A DNA stretch of 8,205 nt from Methanoregulaceae archaeon (GCA_028679405.1 JAJRBP010000190.1:1-8205); one strand, 5' to 3'. Numbered from the stretch's first letter, positions 1 to 6,227 are shown. Notes: generated by a model not told the origin, from the sequence alone. A program made the numbers and translations.

Positions 1-54
1 AAATCGGACCGACGATAAGGTAGATATGGTATCTGAACGCATGATTATGAGTGC

Positions 55-129
55 GGGGCCATAGGGTAGCCTGGACCATCCTAGGAGACTGGGGGTCTTC
101 TGACCTGCGTTCAAATCGCGGTGGCCTCA
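55..129 (+). tRNA. tRNA-Pro (anticodon GGG)
   Basis: A cloverleaf can be folded by hand. The acceptor stem pairs 55-61 with 122-128 (seven pairs, one G-U), and A129 is the discriminator base. A short D stem pairs 64-66 with 80-82. The anticodon stem pairs 84-88 with 96-100 around a seven-base loop at 89-95, with the invariant T at 90 and anticodon GGG at 91-93, so it reads CCC and CCU proline codons. The T stem pairs 105-109 with 117-121 around loop TTCAAAT. No CCA is encoded, so the 3' end must be added by the CCA enzyme. No intron is seen. A weak A/T-rich stretch near 22-29 is at about the right distance for a TATA box, but it is not convincing. The anticodon arm could be drawn one pair differently, but only this register gives a seven-base loop. 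Confidence 0.9.
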
Positions 130-152
130 TCATCCTGTTTTACACGATGTCC

Positions 153-157
153 GGAGG
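153..157 (+). promoter_or_regulatory. Shine-Dalgarno site deciding the GTG start of the DUF89 gene
   Basis: GGAGG lies 9 bases before the GTG at 167 and 15 bases before the in-frame ATG at 173. The first spacing is normal for an archaeal ribosome site, so GTG at 167 is preferred. Confidence 0.6.
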
Positions 158-166
158 AATATTTCT

Positions 167-1021
167 GTGAAGATGGATCCGAGGTGCACGGATTGCCTGA
201 TTTCAAGGGTGGCGCTCGAATGCAGGCTCTGCGGTGCCGACCAGGATCTGACCGACCGGACCATCGAGTCGTGTGCAGAACTGCTCAAGAGGATCTCCAC
301 TGAGCCGCTCCCCCACCCGGTCACGGCGAGCATGGTGCACAGACTGGCATATTCGATTCTCGGCAATCCGGATCCGTTCCGGTCCTTAAAGGAGGAAAGC
401 ACGAGACAGGCAACCGAGGTATGCCGGAGGTTCCGGCCGATGCTCGTCCACTTCAGGGATTATGTGCTTGCGAGTGTCATCGGCAATACCTTTGACTACG
501 GGGTCAAAACGCATGAAGTGGCTTCTGATTTCTCTGTAAAATTCCACTCGTCCTTTTCGAAAGGTTTTGCGATCGACGATACCGACAGAATTCTCGGGCT
601 CACCGACCGTGTTGTATATCTGACTGACAACTGCGGGGAGATCGTGTTCGATCGGCTTCTCCTGCAATACCTGCGCCGGAGAGGATCGCACATCACACTT
701 GTCGTAAGGGATGCCCCCATCCTGAACGACGCCACGCTCGAGGAAGCCCGCGCTCTGGGGCTCGAGAGGTTCGTGGATACTATCGGTACGACCGGCCTTG
801 GGTGCGAGATTGGAGTTCGTCTCGAGGCGCTTCCCCGGCCGATCTCCGATGCCATGCAATCCTGCACCCTGATCATTTCAAAAGGGATGGCCAATTACGA
901 ATCATTGAGCGAGTACACGAACCTTCCCCCGGTAGCGTACCTGATGGCGGCGAAATGCCCGCCCATCGCAGAAGAGGTCGGCGTGCCTCTCGGCTCGCTT
1001 GTTGCAGTACTAAGGGAGTGA
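167..1021 (+). CDS. DUF89/AF1104-like damage-control phosphatase
   Basis: This 284-residue protein looks like the prokaryotic (subfamily I) branch of DUF89. Members are metal-dependent phosphatases thought to clear damaged or excess phosphometabolites; the substrate here is unknown. Visible signatures are an N-terminal Cys pair C7-x2-C10 with further cysteines at 19 and 22, the metal-site stretch TDNCGE at 153-158, RDAPILND at 181-188, KGMANYE at 239-245 and KCPPIA at 263-268. The first 140 residues are helical in character and the rest is an alternating alpha/beta fold, as expected. The length is typical and the protein appears soluble and cytoplasmic. The GTG start is chosen because a GGAGG lies 9 bases upstream. 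The gene begins only 37 bases after the tRNA, so it may be transcribed with it; no separate TATA box is obvious between them. Family assignment is firm, substrate is not. Confidence 0.88.
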   Translation: MKMDPRCTDCLISRVALECRLCGADQDLTDRTIESCAELLKRISTEPLPHPVTASMVHRLAYSILGNPDPFRSLKEESTRQATEVCRRFRPMLVHFRDYVLASVIGNTFDYGVKTHEVASDFSVKFHSSFSKGFAIDDTDRILGLTDRVVYLTDNCGEIVFDRLLLQYLRRRGSHITLVVRDAPILNDATLEEARALGLERFVDTIGTTGLGCEIGVRLEALPRPISDAMQSCTLIISKGMANYESLSEYTNLPPVAYLMAAKCPPIAEEVGVPLGSLVAVLRE

Positions 1022-1103
1022 AATTTAATACAGCCAGCGTTTGGAACGTTTCAAGAAATCCTCTTCCACCTGAACGGCCCAAAAACCCCAAGACTTGGAC
1101 GGC

Positions 1104-1147
1104 ATTTTCCGGAGATAACGATAAAAGCGTCCTTCTCGCCGGAAAAT
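1104..1147. repeat. 9-bp inverted repeat between the DUF89 gene and nfeD
   Basis: ATTTTCCGG at 1104-1112 is exactly mirrored by CCGGAAAAT at 1139-1147, with 26 bases between. Three GATAA-like words lie in or beside it (1114, 1120, 1149), and a small dyad CCAAGACTTGG sits just before it at 1088-1098. The 1022-1216 gap holds no convincing gene and must contain the promoter of the nfeD-SPFH operon, so this could be an operator or part of a terminator for the DUF89 gene. The sequence alone does not choose between these. Confidence 0.45.
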
Positions 1148-1216
1148 TGATAACCTTTCTGTATCGGGGAGTTCCGGGTTCAATAGGATTTTCTCCTCGC
1201 CCACCAAATCACGATC

Positions 1217-1678
1217 ATGGTACAGGCGGTCGGGGCCTCCTTCGGGTGGCTTCTTATCGTATTCGGAACCCTCCTCATGGTCGCAGAGGCAATTACCCCG
1301 GGGTTCTTTGTCGCGGTGCCTGGAACGGTCCTGATAATCCTCGGGATCCTGATCCTTCTCGGTGTTGATATCTTCAGCTCGGGGATCGGGGTTGTTGTCG
1401 GGGTGTTTATTGCGATTGCCGCGGCAGGGTTCACGATCTGGTTATACAGCCGGTTCTCAGCCGATACATCTCCCTTCACGCTCAGCCGTGATTCCCTGGT
1501 CGGGAAGGAAGGCCAGGTGACGACTGAGGTAAACCAGGATACAATCACAGGAAAGGTCAGAATCGGGGGTACCGACTGGAGTGCCCGAAGTACCGCAGGT
1601 GCGATCCCCGCAGGCAGAACGGTCGTGGTGGTCGAATCGCAGGGTGTACATATTGTTGTCAAGGAGGTTTGTGTCTGA
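1217..1678 (+). CDS. Short-form NfeD membrane protein (SPFH partner)
   Basis: NfeD proteins are membrane partners of stomatin/SPFH proteins in bacteria and archaea. This 153-residue protein has three hydrophobic segments (about 8-26, 32-50 and 57-78), with a conserved-looking Pro-Gly turn at 28-29. A soluble C-terminal beta-barrel of OB-fold type follows at about 93-150, with the typical spaced glycines of LVGKEGQV, TGKVRIGGTDWSA and the final IPAGRTVVVV...GVHIVVK strands. It lacks the ClpP-like serine protease domain of long NfeD forms such as Pyrococcus PH1510. Its TGA stop is directly followed by the ATG of the SPFH gene with no gap, so the two are clearly an operon. No good Shine-Dalgarno is seen before ATG 1217; translation may be leaderless or rely on a weak site. 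Cytoplasmic-membrane location is inferred from the hydrophobic segments. Confidence 0.88.
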   Translation: MVQAVGASFGWLLIVFGTLLMVAEAITPGFFVAVPGTVLIILGILILLGVDIFSSGIGVVVGVFIAIAAAGFTIWLYSRFSADTSPFTLSRDSLVGKEGQVTTEVNQDTITGKVRIGGTDWSARSTAGAIPAGRTVVVVESQGVHIVVKEVCV

Positions 1679-2818
1679 ATGGCGTTGCCTGAAACTTTAA
1701 TCACGATATTCCTGATACTCGCAATCGTGGTCATCTTTGCAAAGGGGGTCGTGATCATCCAGCCGTACGAGCAGGGGCTCCAGATACGGCTTGGGAGATA
1801 TATCGGCCGGATGAATCCGGGATTCCGGTGGGTCGTGCCGGTGGTGACAAGCGCGGTGAAGCTCGACCTCCGGACGCAGGTGATGGAGGTCCCATCCCAG
1901 GAAGTGATCACCAAGGACAACTCGCCGACGAACGTGAATGCGATCGTGTACGTTCGGGTGATCGACCCGGAGAAGGCCTACTTCGAGGTGCAGAACTACC
2001 GGATGGCGACAGTAGCACTCGCCCAGACGAGCCTCCGCGGGATCATCGGCGACATGGAGCTCGACGAGGTCCTCTATAACCGTGACATCATCAACACGAG
2101 GCTCCGGGACATCCTCGACAAGGAGACAGACCAGTGGGGAGTCAAGGTCGAGAGGGTCGAGATAAAAGAGGTCGATCCGGTCGACGCGGTGAAGCAGGCG
2201 ATGACCGAGCAGACGGCAGCAGAACGTGCGAGACGAGCCGCTATCCTCCGGGCCGACGGGGAGAAGAGGTCGGCGATCCTGAAGGCCGAGGGGGTAAGGC
2301 AGAGCGTGATCCTCGAGGCGGAGGGTGAACGCCAGAGCAAGATCCTCCGTGCAGAGGGAGAACGGATCTCACGGATCCTCGAAGCACAGGGCGAAGCACA
2401 AGGCCTCCGGATCCTCTCTGTCGGTGCACAGCCACTCGACCGCCGCGCGATATCGGTCCTCTCGCTCAATGCCCTCACCGCGATGGCGAACGGCCAGGCG
2501 ACCAAGATAGTCCTGCCATTCGAGATGTCGACCCTGATCAAGCAGGCGGCAAGCTTCCTTGGAGCGACAGAAGAGCCCGCGCCGCGTCCGGAAGAGTTCG
2601 GGAAGCCGATGGCATTCGACGAAGATATCCTCGGGGAGCTGCCGAAACGCGGTGAAGTTGAGGAGATCCTCAAGGGGGTCGAGAGTGCGGTACCAGTCGT
2701 ATCCGAGGAGGAACTGAAGGACCCGGGGAAGAGGAAGTCGATGATGAAGCGGCTTGCTGAGGAAGAGCGTCTGGAAGCCGAATCAAAGGCGGAAGCGGAA
2801 GCAAAGAAAAAGGAATAG
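1679..2818 (+). CDS. SPFH/band 7 (stomatin-like) membrane scaffold protein
   Basis: This 379-residue stomatin/slipin-type protein should form oligomeric membrane scaffolds that organise or regulate membrane proteins and proteases. An N-terminal membrane segment lies at about 5-28. The SPFH domain follows at about 25-180 with characteristic stretches: QPYEQGLQIRLGRY, NPGFRWVVP, LDLRTQVMEVP, VEIKEVDPVDAVKQAM. Next comes a charged coiled coil containing five 11-residue repeats (residues 189-243). A conserved small-residue segment around ALTAMANGQATKIVLPFEM (265-283) closes the core. A roughly 80-residue acidic/lysine-rich tail ending in KKKE follows and is variable in the family. A strong AAGGAGGT (1661-1668) inside the end of nfeD serves its ATG. 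NfeD directly upstream is the classical operon partner. What it regulates here is unknown. The gene ends with TAG and a hairpin terminator follows. Confidence 0.93.
   Translation: MALPETLITIFLILAIVVIFAKGVVIIQPYEQGLQIRLGRYIGRMNPGFRWVVPVVTSAVKLDLRTQVMEVPSQEVITKDNSPTNVNAIVYVRVIDPEKAYFEVQNYRMATVALAQTSLRGIIGDMELDEVLYNRDIINTRLRDILDKETDQWGVKVERVEIKEVDPVDAVKQAMTEQTAAERARRAAILRADGEKRSAILKAEGVRQSVILEAEGERQSKILRAEGERISRILEAQGEAQGLRILSVGAQPLDRRAISVLSLNALTAMANGQATKIVLPFEMSTLIKQAASFLGATEEPAPRPEEFGKPMAFDEDILGELPKRGEVEEILKGVESAVPVVSEEELKDPGKRKSMMKRLAEEERLEAESKAEAEAKKKE
2243..2407 (+). repeat. Five tandem 33-bp (11-residue) coding repeats in the SPFH gene
   Basis: Residues 189-243 are five contiguous 11-residue units: ILRADGEKRSA, ILKAEGVRQSV, ILEAEGERQSK, ILRAEGERISR and ILEAQGEAQGL. 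The pattern is I-L-x-A-[ED/Q]-G-x-x-x-[SG]-x. Eleven-residue periodicity fits a right-handed or straight coiled coil, and such runs are known in stomatin/flotillin proteins. The DNA copies have diverged at third positions, so this is protein-level periodicity rather than a recent DNA expansion. Confidence 0.85.
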
Positions 2819-2853
2819 TATCTGCGGGAAAAATAGTTATCCTGAAGGGAAGC

Positions 2854-2912
2854 CGGCAATTAGGCCTGGTCTCTTGAGACCGGGTGATTGCCGAAAAATT
2901 ATTTTATTTTTT
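2854..2912 (+). terminator. Strong hairpin plus T-rich tract ending the nfeD-SPFH operon
   Basis: CGGCAATTA (2854-2862) pairs with TGATTGCCG (2885-2893, one G-T). After a two-base GG bulge, the inner arm CCTGGTCTC pairs with GAGACCGGG around a very tight tip. A T-rich run (TTATTTTATTTTTT, 2899-2912) follows after five A. It lies 36 bases after the SPFH stop codon and before the convergent AIM24 gene. This is the strongest hairpin noticed in the window. The remaining 2913-3083 holds no gene that I can support. Confidence 0.8.
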
Positions 2913-3050
2913 AAAACCGGGCAGATAATCCCATTCGAACTATTAAGCTTCAGGAAACCAGTGGATGGCAGGAAAATTATTATCGAAACCGATTCGCCGG
3001 GATGGGATTAAGATTGTCTCAGTTTCTTCCCTTACTGCCCTATCAGGACT

Positions 3051-3068
3051 AATTTCCTGGAAGAAATT
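3051..3068 (-). terminator. Weak inverted repeat after the AIM24 gene
   Basis: AATTTC (3051-3056) and GAAATT (3063-3068) form a six-pair hairpin with loop CTGGAA, 15 bases past the AIM24 stop codon on the minus strand. There is no clear T-run after it, so its role as a terminator is only possible. Confidence 0.3.
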
Positions 3069-3083
3069 GGTTATTTATTAATA

Positions 3084-3776
3084 TCATCGCGCCTTTGCCT
3101 GGACCCTCGGCTCGATTAGCGTCCAGATCAGATCGGCAAGCTCGCTGATGTTCTTTGTCTGGATGTAGACCTCGCCCGGTCCCGTGATGTCGGTGACGAA
3201 TCCTTCCCCGCCAAGGATGGTCGATTTCAGGCTGCCGAATTTCGTGACCTTGTACTGGCACGTATCGCTGAACGCGACCAGGTGGAAGTTGTCGACGATC
3301 AGGTGCTCCCCGGGTGCGAGAGTGTGGTGGTCGATCGCACCGAAGGTATTGATGAAAAGCGTTCCCTGGCCAGTGACCTTGATCATGAAGAGTCCCTGGC
3401 CGAAGAGGCCTTTTGTGAACCCCTGCCACTGGACATCGAGGTCGACCCCCTGCTGCGAGGCGACGTATGCCGCCTTCTGGATGATGAATCCGTGACCTGG
3501 ACCGACCTCGAGGACATCGATATCCCCGAGTGGTGCCGCTGAGAAACCTGCCTCTGCGGTGCCCGTGGCGGTGAACTCGTTCACGAAGAAAGACTGTCCC
3601 CCGATGAGTGCAAGGCCGAGTGAGCCGAGGATCCCTTTCTCCCTGCGGTGGGTCTTCACCTCGAGACCGGGCTGCATGTATGTCATGGCGCCGGCCTCGG
3701 CGATGATCGATTCCCCGGGGCTGAGAGTAACCGCCAGGAGTGAGTATGAGGGTTTGTACCGAATCTCGTATTTCAT
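3084..3776 (-). CDS. AIM24/TIGR00266 family protein
   Basis: This 230-residue protein belongs to the AIM24 family (PF01987, TIGR00266), named for a yeast mitochondrial protein needed for inner-membrane organisation. The biochemical role in prokaryotes is not settled. The sequence shows a Gly-rich all-beta protein, with the family openings MKYEIRYKPSYSLLAVTL and ESIIAEAGAMTYM (22-34), GSLGLALIGGQSFFVNEF (51-68), FGQGLFMIKVTGQGTLFI (125-142), LAPGEHLIVDNFHLVAF (153-169) and GGEGFVTDITGPGEVYIQT (189-207). These are the TRAP-like double-barrel repeats of the family, and the length is normal. There is no signal peptide or membrane helix. No Shine-Dalgarno precedes the ATG at 3776; an A/T-rich ATTATC centred about 28 bases upstream suggests a leaderless mRNA, though a better TATA box lies further up near 4000. 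It faces the SPFH operon tail to tail, and a zinc-ribbon ORF remnant lies upstream. Confidence 0.93.
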   Translation of the reverse strand: MKYEIRYKPSYSLLAVTLSPGESIIAEAGAMTYMQPGLEVKTHRREKGILGSLGLALIGGQSFFVNEFTATGTAEAGFSAAPLGDIDVLEVGPGHGFIIQKAAYVASQQGVDLDVQWQGFTKGLFGQGLFMIKVTGQGTLFINTFGAIDHHTLAPGEHLIVDNFHLVAFSDTCQYKVTKFGSLKSTILGGEGFVTDITGPGEVYIQTKNISELADLIWTLIEPRVQAKAR

Positions 3777-3800
3777 GGGGAGTGATTTACTCTGGTGGGA

Positions 3801-3808
3801 GATAATTC
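3801..3808 (-). promoter_or_regulatory. Possible TATA box for the AIM24 gene
   Basis: On the minus strand this reads GAATTATC, centred about 28 bases before the ATG at 3776. That is the distance expected if transcription starts at the start codon. The match to an archaeal TATA box is only moderate. Confidence 0.35.
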
Positions 3809-3876
3809 CAGTGGCGTTTGCCCGATGCCCGGGTGGATCCTGCAGGGTGGGCCTTTTCGTTGGTTCAGGTTCCGTT

Positions 3877-3990
3877 CTACCCTATCTTAAAACTCTTCCC
3901 GCACCCGGGACACCAGACCCTTCCGGAGCTTCACCTGCTTATCCAGGAATACCCGCAGTGCGGGCATGTGAGTTGTTGCGCATCAGACAT
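3877..3990 (-). pseudogene. Zinc-ribbon miniprotein ORF interrupted by an in-frame TGA
   Basis: From ATG 3988-3990 the minus strand encodes MSDAQQLTCPHCGYSWISR, then TGA (3931-3933), then in the same frame SSGRVWCPGCGKSFKIG and TAG (3877-3879). Read through, it would be a 37-residue zinc ribbon with C9-x2-C12 and C27-x2-C30 knuckles. The 14 residues between knuckles, counting the TGA position as one, match the usual spacing of small archaeal zinc ribbons of the CPHCG-Y-x-W type. Both halves look intact, so the stop is likely recent, or a sequence error (for example GGA to TGA). It lies 65 bases after the S2P gene and 100 bases before AIM24, all on one strand. No clear Shine-Dalgarno is seen. 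A TATA-like AAAAATATAATC sits only about 5 bases before the ATG, too close to serve it. The small size makes the call moderate, but the paired CxxC motifs in one frame are hard to get by chance. Confidence 0.6.
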
Positions 3991-3994
3991 TTCT

Positions 3995-4006
3995 GATTAT
4001 ATTTTT
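3995..4006 (-). promoter_or_regulatory. TATA-like box between the S2P gene and AIM24
   Basis: The minus strand reads AAAAATATAATC, the closest match to an archaeal TATA box in the window. A start site about 25 bases on would fall near 3975, inside the zinc-ribbon ORF and past its ATG. Such a transcript would reach AIM24 with a leader of about 200 bases. It could also be chance A/T richness after the S2P terminator. Confidence 0.4.
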
Positions 4007-4038
4007 CGTATCGGTTTTGAGATGATCAAAGAGGCATG

Positions 4039-4063
4039 AAAAATTGCAGACGGGTTCACCCGT
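4039..4063 (-). terminator. Hairpin and T-run overlapping the S2P stop codon
   Basis: On the minus strand ACGGG, loop TGAA, CCCGT (4063-4050) forms a five-pair GC-rich stem that contains the TGA stop codon of the S2P gene, followed by CTGCAA and five T (4043-4039). The arrangement looks like a compact intrinsic terminator separating S2P from the zinc-ribbon and AIM24 region. Confidence 0.55.
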
Positions 4064-5465
4064 TCAGCAGATACGGGAGGGTAATGAGTGCGAAGAGCAT
4101 CACGAGCATGACTGAGCTGATGACGGATACGACCGGGGTGCTGTACTTTGCGAGGCCCCTCTTCTCGAAGAGCCGGTCGATCGCCTCCTTCAGGATGTAC
4201 CCGCCGTCGAGTGGCACCATCGGGAGCGCATTGAAGATCCCGACATTGATGTTTATCCACCCTACCCAGAAGAGGAGGTGGACGAGTCCCCAGAAGATCC
4301 AGGGAGCGGGGACCACGTAGTTCGCAGTATCGGGGGTATCAAATGCGATGATGCGGAGGAGCTGTCCACCGAACGTGGTATCGAAGGGGACCGTCATGAT
4401 CCGGAGGAAACCAATCGGCGAGAGGGTGGTCTTGATCGTATCGAGGACCGCGTTCCCGTCGTAATAATAGATCCCCATGAAACCCGATGTCCGGGGTTCC
4501 GGACCGGTGGTATCAGGCCAATCGGTCAGCGTAAGGTTATAGGTCCCTTCGACACCCCCGGAGAGGACCCCGAGCGATATCGTGTCCCCCGGTCTTGTCT
4601 GGTTCAGGAGAGCGCTCACCTCGTTCCTGGTATAGACATCGGCCCCGTTTAAAGAGACGATCACGGAATTTGGCGGTACACCTGCGATATCCGCGGAATA
4701 GTTCTGGTATATTCCCTGGATCACGGGGGCGCCGGTGGGGACGGCAGTGCCCAGCAGGGCGACCATGAGCACGATACAGACCACCCCGATCGCGAGGTTG
4801 TTGGTGATCCCCGCACCGAACATACGCATCTTGGGCAGGCCTTTCTGCTTGTCGAGCTCGGCCTCGTCCGGCTCTACAAAGAATCCGATCGGGACAACGG
4901 CGATGAGAGCACCCACTCCCTTCACGGCGATCTTCTCTATCCGGCAGAGAATGCCATGTCCGAATTCATGTATCCCTATCGCGATGATCAATGCGAGCCA
5001 CACTGCTATCGTCGAGGGAACGAACTCGTTCAGGCCTGGGATAAGGAGGATGTTCTGCGGCTTGTAAATCCCCGTCGGCGCGGGCGGCGCAACAATTGTC
5101 ATGTTCAGTGCGAAAAAAAGGGACGCGGTGATCAGGACGGAGACGATCGCGACAACGATGACACCTATCGTGCCGTAAATCCGGAGCGGGAGTGAAAGGA
5201 CCGTAAATTTATCGAAGAAACCGACCTTTGACGTCTTTATCGCGATGATTGGGCCGTAAAAGACGACATTGTCCACGAGGAACCGCCCGACCGGGTTCAG
5301 CCCGGCACGTACCTCCGGGTTTTCAGTCTGGACCCCGACAAGCTCGCCGTCAGCGCGGACATCCACCCGCAGTCTCTCGAGAAGCTCGTTCCTCTTCCGG
5401 TAGACGGCCAGGGCGACGATCGCATAAGCCATCACCAGCAGGACGAGAGCAAGGACCCACTCCAT
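4056..5465 (-). CDS. Intramembrane site-2 protease (M50 family) with PDZ domain
   Basis: This 469-residue zinc metalloprotease of the S2P class cleaves substrates inside the membrane; the target is unknown. It shows an N-terminal membrane helix (about 3-21), more helices at about 98-120 and 150-165, the zinc motif HEFGH at 166-170, and GAGITNNLAIG plus a helix at 217-242. A PDZ-like segment spans about 250-315 (AGVPPNSVIVSLNG), and the second active-site motif FNALPMVPLDGG is at 411-422, whose Asp is the third zinc ligand. Helices at about 390-410 and 443-465 close the protein. An in-frame TTG at 5513 would add 16 residues, but the MEWVLAL start at 5465 is preferred: it puts the membrane helix at the N-terminus and a TATA-like TTTTATCT lies 29 bases upstream, as for a leaderless mRNA. 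RNase HII ends 53 bases upstream. Catalytic motifs are complete, so it should be active. Confidence 0.92.
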   Translation of the reverse strand: MEWVLALVLLVMAYAIVALAVYRKRNELLERLRVDVRADGELVGVQTENPEVRAGLNPVGRFLVDNVVFYGPIIAIKTSKVGFFDKFTVLSLPLRIYGTIGVIVVAIVSVLITASLFFALNMTIVAPPAPTGIYKPQNILLIPGLNEFVPSTIAVWLALIIAIGIHEFGHGILCRIEKIAVKGVGALIAVVPIGFFVEPDEAELDKQKGLPKMRMFGAGITNNLAIGVVCIVLMVALLGTAVPTGAPVIQGIYQNYSADIAGVPPNSVIVSLNGADVYTRNEVSALLNQTRPGDTISLGVLSGGVEGTYNLTLTDWPDTTGPEPRTSGFMGIYYYDGNAVLDTIKTTLSPIGFLRIMTVPFDTTFGGQLLRIIAFDTPDTANYVVPAPWIFWGLVHLLFWVGWININVGIFNALPMVPLDGGYILKEAIDRLFEKRGLAKYSTPVVSVISSVMLVMLFALITLPYLLNG

Positions 5466-5489
5466 TCTATACACATGGTTCGGAGACCT

Positions 5490-5497
5490 AGATAAAA
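5490..5497 (-). promoter_or_regulatory. TATA box of the S2P gene (leaderless)
   Basis: The minus strand reads TTTTATCT, centred about 28 to 29 bases before ATG 5465. It sits in the short gap after RNase HII. It supports both an own promoter for S2P and the choice of the inner start codon. Confidence 0.5.
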
Positions 5498-5518
5498 CTG
5501 TGGAACGACCCAAAGCGG

Positions 5519-6157
5519 CTAGAAATCAGAGAAACTTGACTGTTCCATTGCCGAAATGATTGTGCCCACCGTCTTCCAGGACGTGCGTGCACACCGGGGC
5601 GGGTGCCCGTTCCGGTCTATATACTCCGAGAGCCAGGTGATCGTCTCGGGGTCCGAAGGATAACCGGTCCCGATGCTTCCGTATTCATCTGCCAGTTCCC
5701 GGATTTTCCGGTCCCTGGTCACTTTCGCCACGATGCTCGCGGCAGAGACGATCCGGAAACGCTCATCGGCATGATGCTCTGATATTATCCGGCAGGGAAA
5801 ACCGAGCCGGCCGGAGACCATCCTCCCGTACCGTGGTGCGTTGACGTCGCACGCATCCACATATGCGGTCTTTGGCACGATCTCGCTGATCGCCCTGGCA
5901 TGGAGCATCGCCACCAGGGAATTCATGGTCATTCTCTCCCGGAAACCATCGATCTCCGCCGCCGAGACGACCACGGTCGCGATCCTGCATTGCGCAGTTA
6001 TCTGTCCGAAGAGCTCTTCTCTTCGTTCGGGCGAGAGCTGTTTCGAGTCCTTCACCTCGATATCGGCAAAATCGTCCTTCCCTGAATATCCGACGGCGGC
6101 CACCACCATCGGTCCGAGGACCGAGCCTTTGCCCGCCTCGTCGACTCCACAACGCAC
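5519..6157 (-). CDS. rnhB: Ribonuclease HII
   Basis: Ribonuclease HII cuts the RNA strand of RNA-DNA hybrids and starts removal of single ribonucleotides left in DNA. The 212-residue length is typical of archaea. The catalytic set is visible: D6 and E7 in GVDEAGKGSVLGPM, D101 in YVDACDV and D131 in HHADERFRIVSAASIVAKVTRD; the usual KDSKQLS follows at 36-42. The glycine motif is GKG (9-11) instead of the common GRG, a conservative change. Near the C-terminus come GTGYPSDP (163-170) and HPPRCARTSWKT, the substrate-contacting tail of the family. The end, QSSFSDF, resembles a sliding-clamp (PCNA) binding motif cut one aromatic short. The start is GTG at 6157; no Shine-Dalgarno is seen, but a TATA box TTTAAAAT lies 27 bases upstream, so the mRNA is probably leaderless. 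Confidence 0.95.
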   Translation of the reverse strand: MRCGVDEAGKGSVLGPMVVAAVGYSGKDDFADIEVKDSKQLSPERREELFGQITAQCRIATVVVSAAEIDGFRERMTMNSLVAMLHARAISEIVPKTAYVDACDVNAPRYGRMVSGRLGFPCRIISEHHADERFRIVSAASIVAKVTRDRKIRELADEYGSIGTGYPSDPETITWLSEYIDRNGHPPRCARTSWKTVGTIISAMEQSSFSDF

Positions 6158-6180
6158 AGGTGAAGGTGTGTGCGGGGATT

Positions 6181-6188
6181 ATTTTAAA
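6181..6188 (-). promoter_or_regulatory. TATA box of rnhB (leaderless)
   Basis: The minus strand reads TTTAAAAT, centred 27 bases before the GTG start at 6157. It lies in the 70-base gap between the PspC gene and rnhB. The distance fits transcription beginning at or next to the start codon. Confidence 0.55.
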
Positions 6189-6227
6189 GATCGTGAGGGT
6201 CGTGGCGGGGATGCCAGGCGGAAAATC

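Noticed and set aside
1025..1207. 60-codon minus-strand ORF filling the gap before nfeD
   Set aside because: It has an unusual composition with several Trp and Arg and no recognisable motif. It would cover the promoter region of nfeD and end head-on against the DUF89 gene. Chance ORF is more likely.
1180..1920. 246-codon ORF antisense to nfeD and the SPFH start
   Set aside because: The composition is Thr/Ile/Pro-rich without domains, as expected from reading a GC-rich gene backwards. The plus strand encodes two clear families here.
2243..2407. CRISPR array or DNA minisatellite
   Set aside because: The 33-bp units are contiguous, differ in sequence and encode a regular coiled coil within an intact SPFH gene. 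There are no spacers.
2074..2859. 261-codon ORF antisense to the SPFH gene
   Set aside because: It is Ser/Arg-rich shadow of the repetitive Glu/Arg coiled-coil codons, with no motif.
2754..3011. 85-codon plus-strand ORF after the SPFH gene
   Set aside because: It begins inside the SPFH gene in another frame and reads through the terminator hairpin. No motif is seen.
3931..3933. Selenocysteine or other UGA recoding in the zinc ribbon
   Set aside because: TGA ends at least five other genes in the window, no dedicated RNA element was recognised, and the site is between, not at, the metal-binding cysteines. Mutation or error is simpler.
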